A stretch of DNA of 6,402 nt. Origin: an uncultured Christensenella sp. (GTDB lineage Bacteria > Bacillota > Clostridia > Christensenellales > UBA1242). The translations under genes were made by a program, and so were the position numbers. The stretch spans positions 1 to 6,402 of the forward strand of contig CASEYA010000115.1 of assembly GCA_949291975.1 (NCBI GenBank), read 5' to 3'. Positions 1-6,402 of this stretch are shown here, piece by piece. The notes beneath the pieces were generated by a model. That model ran no database searches and had not been told where the DNA came from. It saw only the letters and a program-made list of their open reading frames with translations. The stretch's first letter is position 1; every line of letters starts with the position of its first letter.

Positions 1-132
1 ATGTCCAGCCCAATGGCATCTTCAAGACAAATTGGATATAATTTTTCTCATGTGGAAAAACCTTATGAATTATATAAAGAAATGAAAGAATTTGTTGATG
101 ATATTAAGGAAAAATATAAAATTGCAATATAA
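1..132 (+). CDS. C-terminal end of an unidentified protein (partial)
   Basis: An open frame runs from the first base to a TAA at 130-132 and gives 43 residues ending in a charged, probably helical stretch (ELYKEMKEFVDDIKEKYK). An ATG lies at base 1, but no ribosome binding site can be seen because the window begins there. I therefore read this as the tail of a longer gene rather than a 43-residue protein. Composition and codon use match the downstream genes. A hairpin terminator about 70 bases further on fits the end of a transcription unit. I do not recognise the family; no catalytic motif, membrane segment or metal site is visible in this piece. Confidence 0.6.
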   Translation: MSSPMASSRQIGYNFSHVEKPYELYKEMKEFVDDIKEKYKIAI

Positions 133-200
133 TTAAGTTTTGCATAAACTTTTTCATCATAGTCAAAATTTTAAATTGATAAATTTTTATTTAATGTTTC

Positions 201-230
201 AAAAGCCAGTGAATACTGGTTTTTTATTTT
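201..230 (+). terminator. Rho-independent terminator after the first gene
   Basis: The arms CCAGT (206-210) and ACTGG (215-219) pair around a GAAT loop. The stem extends through a G-U pair (205/220) and four A-T pairs (201-204 with 221-224), and a T-rich run continues to 230. It lies 68 bases after the stop of the upstream gene and before the leuS promoter, so it most likely ends the upstream transcript. Confidence 0.75.
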
Positions 231-299
231 TATAATTTGGCAAATTTTTTGATGTATTTAATCTTATATAAGTTACACTTAAAATTAAAGTATTTTTAC

Positions 300-328
300 T
301 TGATAAAATATAAAAAAAGGTTTATAAT
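300..328 (+). promoter_or_regulatory. Sigma-A type promoter for leuS
   Basis: A -35 box TTGATA (300-305, one mismatch to TTGACA) is followed by a 17-base spacer and a perfect -10 box TATAAT (323-328). Transcription would start near 335, leaving a leader of only about 22 bases before the leuS ATG at 357. That leader has room for a Shine-Dalgarno sequence but not for a T-box or other structured riboswitch. Confidence 0.75.
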
Positions 329-356
329 TAAATATTAAAACATAAAAGGATGACAA

Positions 357-2750
357 ATGTATAATTTCAAAGAAGTAGAAAAAAAGTGGAAAAAATATTG
401 GGAAGATAATCAAATATTTAAAACAGATGTTTATGATTTTTCTAAGCCAAAATATTATGTTTTAGATATGTTTCCTTATCCATCAGGCAAAGGGCTTCAT
501 GTTGGGCATATGAAAGGTTATACTGCTAGTGATGTTATTGCAAGAATGAAAAGGATGCAGGGCTATAATGTTTTACATCCAATTGGTTTTGATGCCTTTG
601 GACTGCCCGCAGAACAATATGCGGTCAAAACAGGTAATAACCCAGCAACCTTTACATATCAAAATATAAATAATTTCATTGTGCAGTTTAAAAATGCTGG
701 ACTTTCTTTTGATTGGTCAAAACAAATTGCCACTTGTGATAAAGAATATTATAAGTGGACACAGTGGATTTTTGAAAAACTTTATGAAGCAGGGCTTGCA
801 AAATATTGTGATATGCCAGTTAATTGGTGTGAAGAACTTGGAACAGTTTTAGCAAATGATGAAATTATTGACGGCAAAAGTGAGCGTGGCGGATATCCTG
901 TTATAAGAAAAAACATGAAGCAATGGACATTAAACATTGTTGAATATGCTGAAAAACTTTTAGATGGATTAAACGATGTGAATTTTCCAGCATCAACCAT
1001 TGAGACTCAAAAGAATTGGATTGGCAAAAGTGTTGGTGCTGAAATTACTTTCAAGGTTGCAGATAGTGATTTGTCTTTTCAAGTTTTCACAACCAGAGCA
1101 GATACTTTGTTTGGTGCAACATATTGCGTTTTGGCACCAGAGCACAAATTGGTTAAACAAATTGTTACACCAGATAATAAAGAGGCAGTTGAAAATTATA
1201 TTACTGAATGTGCAAAAAAATCTGACCTTGAACGCACAGAGTTATCAACAGAAAAAACAGGTGTATTCACTGGCGCATATGCTGTTAACCCGGTAAACAA
1301 TGAAAAACTTCCTATTTATATTGCTGATTATGTTTTGGTAACATATGCCTTTGGTGCATTAATGGCTGTTCCAGCACATGATGAAAGAGATTATGAGTTT
1401 GCAAAGAAGTTTAATTTGCCAATAAAACAAGTTCTTGTTGGTGGAGACATTTCTAGCAATGCTTTTGTTGGAGATGGTGAACATATAAACTCGGGCTTTC
1501 TGGATGGACTTAATAAACAAGATGCAACAGATAGAATGATTTCTTGGCTAGAAGAGCATAAATGTGGGAAAAAGACAGTTAAATATAAGATGAGGGAATG
1601 GATTTTTGGTAGACAACATTTTTGGGGTGAGCCAATTCCAATTATTCACATGGAAGATGGAGAGGTTAAACTTGTTCCAGAAAATGAATTGCCACTTGAA
1701 CTGCCTCAACTTGATGATTTTAAACCACAACATGGAGAATCTGCGCTAAGTAAAGCAACAAGTTGGGTTAATGTTGAAATTAACGGAAAAAAGGGAAGAA
1801 GAGAGACAACAACCATGCCAAGTTCAGCTGGTTCAAGTTGGTATTTTCTTCGTTATATTGACCCACATAACAATGAAAGGTTTGCTGATGAAAAACTATT
1901 AAAGCACTGGCTTCCTGTTGACCTTTATGTTGGTGGTGCAGAACACGCAACAGGGCATTTGCTTTATAGCAGATTTTGGAATAGATTTTTATATGATAAG
2001 AGTTATGTTTTTCATAAAGAACCATTTAAAAAGCTTGTTCATCAAGGCATGATGCTTGGTAGTAATAACGAAAAAATGAGCAAAAGCAAAGGTAATGTTG
2101 TTAACCCTGATGATGTTATTGAAAAATATGGTAGTGATGTTTTAAAAATCTTTGAAATGTTCATGGGACCAGTCAGCGAAAGCGTTCCTTGGAATGAAAA
2201 GGGCATTGATGGTTCAAAACGCTTTTTAGACAAAATATATCGTATTTTTATTGAAGAAAACAAAATTCAAGATAAAGAAAACAAAAATCTTGAAAAAATC
2301 TATCATAAAACAGTCAAAAAAGTAACAATTGATTTTGAAAACCTTTCATTTAACACAGCAATAAGTCAGATGATGATTTTTATAAATGAAGTGCAAAATC
2401 AACCTTATATTCCAAAGGAATATGCAGAAGGCTTTATAAAGCTGTTAAGTCCTGTTGCTCCTTGCTTGTGTGAAGAAATCTGGCATTTATTTGGTCATAA
2501 AGATACAATTGCTTATGAAAGTTGGCCTGCATTTGATGAAGAAAAAGCAAAGGATAATGAATATGAACTTGTCATTCAAGTAAATGGTAAACTTAGAGAT
2601 AAGGTTGTTATTGATATGGATACCGATGAACAAACCATGAAAGAAATTGCTTTGAAACAAGAAAAGATTAAAGAATTTATATCTGGGAAAGAAATAATAA
2701 AAATTATACCAATTAAAAATAGGCTTGTTAATATAGTTATAAAAAATTAA
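357..2750 (+). CDS. leuS: Leucine--tRNA ligase (LeuRS), class I
   Basis: This cytoplasmic enzyme activates leucine with ATP and charges tRNA-Leu. At 797 residues it is about the size of Bacillus LeuRS and shorter than the E. coli enzyme. The Rossmann catalytic core carries HVGH (residues 48-51) in the [12 protein letters not shown] context and KMSKS at 573-577. KMSKS follows [10 protein letters not shown] directly, so the E. coli leucine-specific insertion is absent. The CP1 editing domain spans roughly residues 220-410, with the Thr-rich motif TTRADT (245-250) and HDERD (341-345), which keeps the Asp needed for hydrolytic editing. The usual Y-G-T-G-A segment reads Y330-A-F-G-A. The anticodon-binding helices lie at about 650-735, and the C-terminal tRNA-binding domain begins near [10 protein letters not shown] (739-748). 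The start is supported by the ribosome binding site AAAGGATG (345-352), six bases before the ATG. The gene has its own promoter and terminator, so it appears monocistronic. Confidence 0.98.
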   Translation: MYNFKEVEKKWKKYWEDNQIFKTDVYDFSKPKYYVLDMFPYPSGKGLHVGHMKGYTASDVIARMKRMQGYNVLHPIGFDAFGLPAEQYAVKTGNNPATFTYQNINNFIVQFKNAGLSFDWSKQIATCDKEYYKWTQWIFEKLYEAGLAKYCDMPVNWCEELGTVLANDEIIDGKSERGGYPVIRKNMKQWTLNIVEYAEKLLDGLNDVNFPASTIETQKNWIGKSVGAEITFKVADSDLSFQVFTTRADTLFGATYCVLAPEHKLVKQIVTPDNKEAVENYITECAKKSDLERTELSTEKTGVFTGAYAVNPVNNEKLPIYIADYVLVTYAFGALMAVPAHDERDYEFAKKFNLPIKQVLVGGDISSNAFVGDGEHINSGFLDGLNKQDATDRMISWLEEHKCGKKTVKYKMREWIFGRQHFWGEPIPIIHMEDGEVKLVPENELPLELPQLDDFKPQHGESALSKATSWVNVEINGKKGRRETTTMPSSAGSSWYFLRYIDPHNNERFADEKLLKHWLPVDLYVGGAEHATGHLLYSRFWNRFLYDKSYVFHKEPFKKLVHQGMMLGSNNEKMSKSKGNVVNPDDVIEKYGSDVLKIFEMFMGPVSESVPWNEKGIDGSKRFLDKIYRIFIEENKIQDKENKNLEKIYHKTVKKVTIDFENLSFNTAISQMMIFINEVQNQPYIPKEYAEGFIKLLSPVAPCLCEEIWHLFGHKDTIAYESWPAFDEEKAKDNEYELVIQVNGKLRDKVVIDMDTDEQTMKEIALKQEKIKEFISGKEIIKIIPIKNRLVNIVIKN

Positions 2751-2774
2751 GAATAGCACTAGCTATTCTTTTTT
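2749..2774 (+). terminator. Rho-independent terminator of leuS
   Basis: A perfect 9-bp stem, AAGAATAGC (2749-2757) with GCTATTCTT (2762-2770), closes an ACTA loop and runs into a T-tract through 2774. The left arm begins inside the leuS stop codon, so the terminator sits immediately at the end of the gene and separates leuS from the tmk operon. Confidence 0.9.
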
Positions 2775-2846
2775 CTAATTTTCACTAAGTATTTATATTT
2801 AAAACGCAAAAAATTAAAGAAAATTTTACCAAAAGGCTTTAACAGA

Positions 2847-2875
2847 TTGCTAAAAAATAATTTTTATGCTAAACT
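2847..2875 (+). promoter_or_regulatory. Possible promoter of the tmk-holB-ricT-rsmI operon
   Basis: TTGCTA (2847-2852) and TAAACT (2870-2875) are 17 bases apart, each matching the sigma-A consensus at 4 of 6 positions. Initiation near 2882 would leave a very short leader of about 15 bases that still includes the tmk ribosome binding site. The overlapping TATGCT at 2865-2870 is another possible -10. A promoter is expected here because the leuS terminator lies just upstream, but the exact boxes are uncertain in such AT-rich DNA. Confidence 0.35.
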
Positions 2876-2896
2876 TATTCTTGAGGTGATTAAATT

Positions 2897-3535
2897 ATGC
2901 AAAAGAAAGGTTTTTTAGTAACATTTGAAGGCGGAGAGGGTTGTGGCAAATCTACTCAATCTCAGCTTTTTTGTCGATTTTTAAAACAGAAAAATATTAA
3001 CTATTTTATGGCTCGTGAACCAGGTGGCACGAATTTTGCTGAATATATCAGAATGCTTGTAAAAGATGTGACTTTTGAAGAAAAATCTCCTTTAAGTGAA
3101 CTTTTATTATTTGAAGCAGCACGAGCAGATGTTGTGGATAAAATTGTTAAACCAACACTTGAAAGTGGTGGCGTTATGGTGTTAGATAGATTTTATGACT
3201 CGACACTTGCCTATCAAGGATATGGAAGACAAATGGATAAAGAGGTGGTAAAACTTTTAAACAAAGTAGCCACAGACGGAATTGAACCTAATTTAACTTT
3301 TTATCTTAAAATTTCTCCAGAAGAATCATTCAAAAGAAAAACAAAAGATAAATTAGATTTAATTGAGTTGTCGGGAGAAGATTTTCATAAGAGAGTTGAA
3401 TTTGGCTTTGATTGTATTGCAAAAGAAAATAAAAAGCGTTATGTTATCATTGATGCAACACAAGATAGGGACGCAATGCAAAAACAAATTCGTGAAACCT
3501 TTATGGAGAGATATAATGCTTTTCAATCGAAATAA
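2897..3535 (+). CDS. tmk: Thymidylate kinase (dTMP kinase)
   Basis: This enzyme phosphorylates dTMP to dTDP with ATP, an essential step in dTTP supply for DNA synthesis. Its 212 residues are the usual bacterial length. The P-loop is FEGGEGCGKST (residues 10-20). The substrate-binding motif REPGGT is at 40-45, and the DR motif at D97-R98 sits in the LDRFYDSTLAYQG context typical of the family. The LID region lies at about 146-157 (KRKTKDKLDLIE), resembling the basic LID of Bacillus Tmk but with Lys in place of one usual Arg. A strong ribosome binding site, GAGGTGAT (2883-2890), precedes the ATG by six bases. It is the first gene of a tight operon; its last 20 bases overlap the start of holB, which suggests translational coupling. 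Confidence 0.97.
   Translation: MQKKGFLVTFEGGEGCGKSTQSQLFCRFLKQKNINYFMAREPGGTNFAEYIRMLVKDVTFEEKSPLSELLLFEAARADVVDKIVKPTLESGGVMVLDRFYDSTLAYQGYGRQMDKEVVKLLNKVATDGIEPNLTFYLKISPEESFKRKTKDKLDLIELSGEDFHKRVEFGFDCIAKENKKRYVIIDATQDRDAMQKQIRETFMERYNAFQSK
3505..3510 (+). promoter_or_regulatory. Ribosome binding site that fixes the holB start
   Basis: GGAGAG lies inside the 3' end of tmk, five bases before the ATG at 3516. The holB frame stays open upstream to an ATG at 3363, but that extension lies deep within tmk, has no comparable ribosome binding site and carries no delta-prime-like sequence. The start at 3516 is therefore preferred. Confidence 0.75.
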
Positions 3536-4448
3536 CATAACAAATGCAACTATGCTTATAAACAGTGATTCTCTTGTTTTAAAAGAGCAATCACTTTTAC
3601 TTGCTAAAACAATTATGTGTTTGAATGAAAATGCACCATGCAACAACTGTTTGCAATGTCAAAAAATTGAGCATAACAATAATGTTGATGTTTTAATCTT
3701 TCCAAAAGAGAAAAACAGCATTGTTGTTGAAGAAATGCTAGAAATTGTTGAAAGTGTTTTATTAACACCTTATGAACATGATAAAAAGGTCTATATTTTA
3801 AACAATTTTAGTTTAACCAACATTCAATCTCAAAATAAACTTCTTAAAACACTGGAAGAAATGCCTAGTAATGTTTATTTTATATTAAATGTTGAGAATG
3901 AGACCAAAGTGCTATCCACAATAAAATCAAGGTGCAATAAAATTTATATTCCAAATAAAACTAACAGTGATTTATATAACAGTTTGAAAGATTTTGATTT
4001 AACAGTTGAGCAAAAAAATGAAATTGTAGCATTCTGTAATCATTCACAACAGAATGCTTTTGATTATGCTCAAAATGAAACATTTTTTCCGCTTTTAGAG
4101 TTTGTTTTTGACCTTTGGACTAATTTGAGAAATTCTTCACAAATTTTAAAATATTCTAGTAAATTATATAAAATCAAAAGTGAATTTGCAATATTTTTAA
4201 GATTATATAGCTTAATTTTACATAATGTGTTTTATGCAAAAATTGGCAAGTTTGACATGATAAGTGAGCCTGATAAAATTGAACTATATAAAATTTTATC
4301 AAAAGATTTTTCCATTAAATCATTATTAAACATTGCAAAATATTGCATTGATGTTAATCAAAAACTTGATAACAATTGTAATCACAATATTGTGGTTGAT
4401 AATTTTCTTTTAACTATATTGCAGGAGAGAGCAAGATGGCAACAGTAA
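3516..4448 (+). CDS. holB: DNA polymerase III delta prime subunit (clamp loader)
   Basis: Delta prime is a stator-like AAA+ subunit of the clamp loader that places the beta clamp on DNA during replication. With the start at 3516 the product has 310 residues. A four-Cys zinc-binding knot is visible at C35, C42, C45 and C48, as in DnaX and delta prime. The block KLLKTLEEMP (108-117), followed by STIKSRC with the SRC motif at 138-140, is characteristic of the family. The C-terminal half (about 165-310) is divergent and presumably forms the helical collar domain. Two things are odd. The Walker A region near residues 14-31 has no GxxGxGK, and Walker B reads YILNNF (93-98) where an acidic pair is usual. 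The roughly 20 N-terminal residues normally found before Walker A are also mostly absent. E. coli delta prime likewise does not bind ATP, so loss of nucleotide binding is compatible with function. The gene overlaps tmk by 20 bases and ricT by 13. Confidence 0.9.
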   Translation: MLFNRNNITNATMLINSDSLVLKEQSLLLAKTIMCLNENAPCNNCLQCQKIEHNNNVDVLIFPKEKNSIVVEEMLEIVESVLLTPYEHDKKVYILNNFSLTNIQSQNKLLKTLEEMPSNVYFILNVENETKVLSTIKSRCNKIYIPNKTNSDLYNSLKDFDLTVEQKNEIVAFCNHSQQNAFDYAQNETFFPLLEFVFDLWTNLRNSSQILKYSSKLYKIKSEFAIFLRLYSLILHNVFYAKIGKFDMISEPDKIELYKILSKDFSIKSLLNIAKYCIDVNQKLDNNCNHNIVVDNFLLTILQERARWQQ

Positions 4449-5245
4449 TAATTGAAATAAAATGCAGCGAAAATGATAGAACTTATTATTGTTCTGTTGA
4501 TAAAGATGTAAAAATAGAGAAAGGAAAAGCTGTTATCGTTGAGATTGATGACTGTTTATATTTTGCTACAATTACTAACATATCACCAAAAAATGTTTCA
4601 GTAAAGGATAATTTATTGAATGCAAGATTTGTTCGTGTTGCCACAGAAGAAGATATAACTCTTCTAAGTAAAATGAAAGATAAAGCTCAAAAATCAATTC
4701 CAGAAATTGATAAAAGCATTAGAAAATATAACTTGGATATGAAAGTTATTGAAGTGAGATACAGTCTTGATGGTAAAAAATTATTAATTGTTTATATTGC
4801 TGAAAATAGGGTGGATTTTAGAGAACTTGTTCGGGAATTGGCAAGTATTTTTAAAACAAGAATTGAACTTAGGCAAATAGGAGCAAGAGACGAAGCAAAA
4901 CTCTGTGGTGGATATGGTTCTTGTGGCAGAGAACTTTGTTGTAAAAAATTTATTCATGACTATAAGCCTGTTACAATTAAAATGGCAAAGTCACAGGGCC
5001 TAGCATTAAACCCAAACAAAATCAATGGAATTTGTGGAAAATTAATGTGTTGTTTAGAATATGAATATCAAAATTATAAAGAAATTCAAGCAAAAATGCC
5101 ACCATTAAATTCAAAGATTAAAACAAAAAGCGGACAAGAGGGAGAGGTTGCCTTTCATGATATATTAAAACAAACTATCACAATTAAAATTCAAAAAGAC
5201 GATAGTGTTGAGTTTGTTGAAATCAGTTTGGAGGAAATTATTTAA
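4436..5245 (+). CDS. ricT: PSP1-domain Fe-S regulatory protein RicT (YaaT)
   Basis: In Bacillus subtilis RicT forms a complex with RicA and RicF that carries [4Fe-4S] clusters, stimulates maturation and decay of mRNA through RNase Y, and is needed for sporulation, competence and biofilm formation. This 269-residue product has the PSP1 core at about residues 60-215. Its hallmark cysteine blocks are intact: LCGGYGSCGRELCC gives C157, C163, C168 and C169, and ICGKLMCC gives C200, C205 and C206. Between them lies the conserved PVTIKMAKSQGLALNP stretch (178-193). No signal peptide or membrane segment is seen. The ATG at 4436 follows AGGAG (4423-4427) by eight bases and lies inside the end of holB, as in the Bacillus gene order. 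Family assignment is firm; partnership with RicA and RicF in this organism is inferred, as neither gene is in the window. Confidence 0.95.
   Translation: MATVIIEIKCSENDRTYYCSVDKDVKIEKGKAVIVEIDDCLYFATITNISPKNVSVKDNLLNARFVRVATEEDITLLSKMKDKAQKSIPEIDKSIRKYNLDMKVIEVRYSLDGKKLLIVYIAENRVDFRELVRELASIFKTRIELRQIGARDEAKLCGGYGSCGRELCCKKFIHDYKPVTIKMAKSQGLALNPNKINGICGKLMCCLEYEYQNYKEIQAKMPPLNSKIKTKSGQEGEVAFHDILKQTITIKIQKDDSVEFVEISLEEII
5230..5234 (+). promoter_or_regulatory. Ribosome binding site of rsmI, set unusually far back
   Basis: GGAGG lies within the last codons of ricT and ends 13 bases before the rsmI ATG at 5248, longer than the 5-9 bases seen at the other genes here. The motif GTPIGNLKD begins at residue 8, as expected for the family, so the ATG is still the credible start. 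Ribosomes finishing ricT at 5245 could re-initiate two bases later, which may offset the poor spacing. Confidence 0.55.
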
Positions 5246-5247
5246 TA

Positions 5248-6066
5248 ATGTCAAAATTTTTTATTGTTGGAACACCAATTGGCAATTTAAAAGACATAAC
5301 TTTAAGAGCTCTGGAAACTTTACAAACGGTAGACTATATAGCGTGTGAAGATACAAGACATTCTTTAATTTTGCTTAATCATTATGAAATAAAAAAACCT
5401 CTTTTAAGTGTGCATAAGTTTAATGAAAAGCAAAATGCACAAAAAATAATAGATTTACTTAAAAAAGAAAAAAATGTTGCATATATTTCTGATGCTGGTA
5501 TGCCGTGCATTAGTGACCCTGGGCTCATTTTATTTAATGAAATAAAAACTGCTGGTTTTGATGTTGAAGTTATCCCAGGTGTAACTGCCTGCATAACAGC
5601 ACTTGTGGGCAGTGGTTTGTCAAGTGAGCATTTCTTGTTTCTTGGCTTTCTGCCAGAGCAATTAAGCAAAAGAAAGGAAATACTTTTTCAGATAAAAGAT
5701 ATAAATGCAACATTAATTTTTTATATCAGCAGTCATGACATCGAAAAAGATTTACAATTTTTATTTGAAAATCTTGGCAATCGTAAATGTGTTATAGCAA
5801 GAGAACTGACCAAAAAATTTGAAGAATATATCAGTGCAAATTTAGGAAGTGTTAAGTTAAATTCAAACAAAGGAGAATTTGTTGTTTTAGTCGAAGGTGT
5901 CAATTCGAAAAATGAACTTAGTAAGCTAACAATTGAAGAACATTTTGAGTTTTATGTTAAAAAGGGTTTTTCAAAGCAGGAATGCATTAAACAAGTTGCA
6001 AAAGATAGGAAAGTCACAAAAAATGAAATATATAAACATTTTATGAATGACAAAAATATACAATAA
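5248..6066 (+). CDS. rsmI: 16S rRNA 2'-O-ribose C1402 methyltransferase
   Basis: RsmI transfers a methyl group from S-adenosylmethionine to the ribose 2'-OH of C1402 in the decoding centre of 16S rRNA. The 272-residue product shows the tetrapyrrole-methylase fold. GTPIGNLKD is at residues 8-16, CEDTRHS at 33-39, SDAGMPCISDPG at 81-92 and VIPGVTA at 108-114. SGLSSEHFLFLGFLP (122-136), ARELTK (184-189) and GEFVVLVEG (209-217) follow. A C-terminal helical tail (about 228-268, GFSKQECIKQVAKDRKVTKNEIY) matches the small helix-turn-helix-like end of the family. Some consensus positions differ: SDAGTP reads SDAGMP, and the usual YEAPHR reads YISSHD (159-164). It starts two bases after the ricT stop and is the last gene of the operon. 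The YraL/RsmI family assignment is firm, while retained activity is inferred. Confidence 0.95.
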   Translation: MSKFFIVGTPIGNLKDITLRALETLQTVDYIACEDTRHSLILLNHYEIKKPLLSVHKFNEKQNAQKIIDLLKKEKNVAYISDAGMPCISDPGLILFNEIKTAGFDVEVIPGVTACITALVGSGLSSEHFLFLGFLPEQLSKRKEILFQIKDINATLIFYISSHDIEKDLQFLFENLGNRKCVIARELTKKFEEYISANLGSVKLNSNKGEFVVLVEGVNSKNELSKLTIEEHFEFYVKKGFSKQECIKQVAKDRKVTKNEIYKHFMNDKNIQ

Positions 6067-6085
6067 TGTAAATATTTGAAAACAC

Positions 6086-6122
6086 GAAGAATAGTGGAGA
6101 TAATAATGTCACACTATTTTTT
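6086..6122 (+). terminator. Probable rho-independent terminator of the tmk-rsmI operon
   Basis: AATAGTG (6090-6096) pairs with CACTATT (6112-6118) around a 15-base loop. G-U and A-T pairs can extend the stem outward to 6086/6122, and a run of six T (6117-6122) forms its right side. It lies 20 bases past the rsmI stop and before a convergent gene, where a terminator is expected. The large loop and AT-rich stem make it weaker than the leuS terminator. Confidence 0.6.
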
Positions 6123-6219
6123 AGTTTGATATGTTTATCAAGGTGCAAATTGCTTTGTAATGATAAAAGAGAGCATAAAGGATTTTTGTAGTTTTTTGGA
6201 TTACATAATTTTTTTATAG

Positions 6220-6402
6220 TTAAATTATTTTACAAATCAAGCAAGAGACAATGGCACCAATTATTGTGCAGACAAGAGCGACAGGGACAGCGTATAAAAG
6301 TTTCTTCACTTTAGTTTGTGAAAAATATATTGTGGCAACATAAAAAATTGTTTCACTGCTTCCCATTATAACAGAAGCGCATCTAGCAATATAACTATCT
6401 GG
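6220..6402 (-). CDS. spmB: Spore maturation protein B-like, C-terminal part (partial)
   Basis: On the minus strand an open frame enters at the right edge and ends at a TAA (complement of 6220-6222), giving the last 60 residues of a protein. The sequence begins PDSYIARCASVIMGSSETIFYV, matching the conserved PDS...ASV.MGS.ET.FY block of SpmB and related nucleoside-recognition (Gate) membrane proteins. It then runs through YF and AVPVAL into a hydrophobic final segment (about residues 36-60 of the fragment) that should be a transmembrane helix. SpmB proteins are roughly 175 residues long, so about two thirds lies beyond the window. In Bacillus, SpmA and SpmB are needed for full dehydration of the spore core and hence heat resistance. 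The gene converges on rsmI. A more distant Gate-domain protein is possible, but the motif favours SpmB. Confidence 0.85.
   Translation of the reverse strand, partial: PDSYIARCASVIMGSSETIFYVATIYFSQTKVKKLLYAVPVALVCTIIGAIVSCLICKII

Noticed and set aside
133..356. A T-box or other riboswitch before leuS
   Set aside because: No conserved T-box sequence or antiterminator is visible, the only clear hairpin belongs to the upstream gene, and the promoter lies downstream of it.
1000..1296. A 98-codon plus-strand frame inside leuS
   Set aside because: It lies in a different frame of the LeuRS editing domain, has an implausible composition and no ribosome binding site; it is a shadow of leuS.
2487..2759. 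A 90-codon minus-strand frame over the end of leuS
   Set aside because: Its Phe/Ile/Asn-rich translation is what the complement of A-rich coding DNA gives, and no homology or start signal is visible.
2775..2846. A small RNA or regulatory element between leuS and tmk
   Set aside because: The stretch is AT-rich without a convincing stem, conserved motif or terminator of its own.
3363..3515. A 51-codon upstream extension of holB within tmk
   Set aside because: It overlaps the conserved C-terminal part of tmk in another frame, has no ribosome binding site and shows no delta prime homology. The ATG at 3516 has a well-placed GGAGAG.
5382..5669. A 95-codon minus-strand frame inside rsmI
   Set aside because: It is antisense to conserved RsmI motifs and has no features of a real protein.
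6106..6219. TGA read as Trp or Sec in the frame from 6106
   Set aside because: All long genes here use TGG for Trp and need no TGA read-through, and no SECIS-like element is evident; one TGA in a doubtful short frame is not evidence of recoding.

Overview
The window reads as a stretch of a low-GC Firmicutes chromosome, most likely from the Clostridia. It is strongly AT-rich and uses the standard genetic code: every long reading frame uses TGG for Trp and none needs TGA read-through. Two observations support the lineage. First, the order tmk-holB-ricT-rsmI is the core of the Bacillus/Clostridium tmk-to-rsmI cluster. Second, the 3' end of a spore maturation gene (spmB-like) enters from the right edge on the minus strand, pointing to a spore-forming lineage. 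Genus and species cannot be read from the sequence.

Layout, left to right. Positions 1-132 hold the tail of an unidentified gene, followed by a hairpin terminator (201-230). A near-consensus sigma-A promoter (300-328) then drives leuS (357-2750), a complete leucyl-tRNA synthetase that ends on a perfect 9-bp hairpin terminator (2749-2774). After about 120 bases without a gene, a compact four-gene operon follows: tmk (2897-3535), holB (3516-4448), ricT (4436-5245) and rsmI (5248-6066). These genes overlap by 20 and 13 bases or are 2 bases apart, so they are probably co-transcribed and translationally coupled. A hairpin after rsmI (6086-6122) probably ends the operon. The convergent spmB-like fragment occupies 6220-6402 on the minus strand.

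The genes serve core processes: leucine charging (LeuS), dTTP supply (Tmk), the sliding-clamp loader (delta prime), an Fe-S regulator acting with the RNA-decay machinery and in development (RicT), and 16S rRNA methylation (RsmI). I see no mobile element, CRISPR array, tRNA, rRNA or obviously new system. The points most worth a second look are an altered Gly-Thr-Gly motif in the LeuRS editing pocket, a delta prime subunit with degenerate Walker A and B motifs and a short N-terminus, and the lack of a T-box leader on leuS.
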